Shown: positions 17,892 to 18,049 of the stretch, in pieces
Position numbering within the stretch: the first letter of the stretch is position 1
Layout: each line of letters starts with the position of its first letter
From: an uncultured Collinsella sp.
Lineage (GTDB): Bacteria > Actinomycetota > Coriobacteriia > Coriobacteriales > Coriobacteriaceae
DNA length: 18,049 bases
Assembly (NCBI GenBank): GCA_902465265.1
Contig: CABQMF010000040.1
Location: 1-18,049 of the forward strand
Direction: 5' to 3'
Made by a program: the position numbers and the translations under genes
The notes under the pieces: model-generated
Told to the model about the DNA's origin: nothing
The model's input: only the letters and a program-made list of their open reading frames with translations
Databases searched by the model: none

Positions 17892-17897
17892 ATTATC
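17892..17897 (-). promoter_or_regulatory. possible -10 element for coaE-slt-uvrB
   Basis: On the minus strand, GATAAT (5 of 6 matches) lies 28 bases before the coaE ATG. No convincing -35 is seen 16-18 bp further upstream, so this rests on the -10 and the terminator that precedes it. Confidence 0.35.
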
Positions 17898-17951
17898 GCG
17901 CAAATACAAAAGAAGGACTCGAAATACAGCCAAACAGTAAGACAAGCTAAA

Positions 17952-17965
17952 CGAAGGCGAGTTCT
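17952..17965. promoter_or_regulatory. degenerate LexA-box-like site upstream of the uvrB operon
   Basis: CGAAG-GCGA-GTTCT matches CGAAC-N4-GTTCG at 8 of 10 specified positions (7 of 8 in the GAAC/GTTC core). It lies about 55 bases upstream of the candidate -10 for coaE-slt-uvrB. This is weaker than the site before uvrA, and a chance match is quite possible. Confidence 0.25.
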
Positions 17966-17974
17966 GTATTACAG
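17964..17974. repeat. CTGTA-T-TACAG palindrome
   Basis: An 11-base perfect palindrome with one central base lies between the terminator at 17990-18016 and coaE. Its half-sites resemble the GTTACAG/CTGTAAC arms at 8119-8156, which hints at, but does not establish, a common binding protein. Confidence 0.3.
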
Positions 17975-17989
17975 CTCTCTATCAAACGC

Positions 17990-18016
17990 AAAAAGGGGAG
18001 GCCGCGAGGCCTCCCC
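17990..18016 (-). terminator. strong intrinsic terminator of an unseen minus-strand gene
   Basis: GGGGAGGCC (17995-18003) pairs perfectly with GGCCTCCCC (18008-18016) around the loop GCGA. Read on the minus strand, the stem is followed directly by TTTTT (17994-17990). This is the best intrinsic terminator in the window and must end a gene lying to the right, whose 3' end may fall in 18022-18049. The downstream coaE operon therefore needs its own promoter. Confidence 0.85.
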
Positions 18017-18049
18017 CTTCTTCAGTTTCGGATGACGGCTCGGTGCCGT

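Noticed and set aside
18022..18049. Possible 3' end of a minus-strand gene (stop TGA at 18024-18022)
   Set aside because: The terminator just downstream implies a gene here, but nine codons are too few to choose the frame or identify a product; rpsA would be a guess from actinobacterial synteny.

Overview
The window looks like a housekeeping segment of a high-GC Gram-positive chromosome. My best reading is class Coriobacteriia (Actinomycetota), probably a Collinsella-like gut bacterium. This rests on the protein flavour, the gene set (MurJ with a long acidic cytoplasmic tail, coaE close to uvrB, many GTG or abutting starts) and strong C/G bias at third codon positions. It is an impression from memory, not a database result. 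I see no tRNA, rRNA, CRISPR array, insertion sequence, integrase or other sign of a mobile island.

Layout. Positions 1-207 are an AT-richer intergenic stretch. From 208 to 7975 four genes run on the minus strand: uvrA (5096-7975) is transcribed first, then after a hairpin come ybaK (4462-4962), murJ (2155-4458) and uvrC (208-2154), with very tight junctions in this second group. A divergent intergenic region (7976-8168) holds a candidate LexA box. From 8169 to 14290 four genes run on the plus strand: an LTA-synthase-family membrane sulfatase, mrp (Fe-S carrier ATPase), a BaiN/HI0933-type flavoprotein and a COG2509-type FAD-dependent dehydrogenase. A hairpin at 14317-14352 separates these from a convergent minus-strand operon read coaE, lytic transglycosylase, uvrB (17863 down to 14356). 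A strong minus-strand terminator at 17990-18016 closes an unseen gene to the right.

Functionally, the three subunits of UvrABC nucleotide excision repair sit within 16.4 kb, interleaved with cell-envelope genes (murJ lipid II flippase, lytic transglycosylase, LTA-synthase-like protein), tRNA quality control (ybaK), CoA synthesis (coaE), Fe-S assembly (mrp) and two flavoproteins. No new multi-gene system is evident. The points most worth a second look are: (1) the MurJ cytoplasmic tail, with three repeats of a (D/G)ETAV(F/Y)L motif that resemble kinase/FHA phosphothreonine sites; (2) the UvrC cysteine region, where one of the four ligand positions known from the E. coli Fe-S cluster is Gly and a cysteine-bearing insert is present; (3) a consensus -10 followed at once by a terminator-like hairpin in front of the COG2509 gene; (4) SOS-box-like sites before uvrA and before the coaE-slt-uvrB operon; and (5) the plus-strand block lying between uvrB and uvrA.
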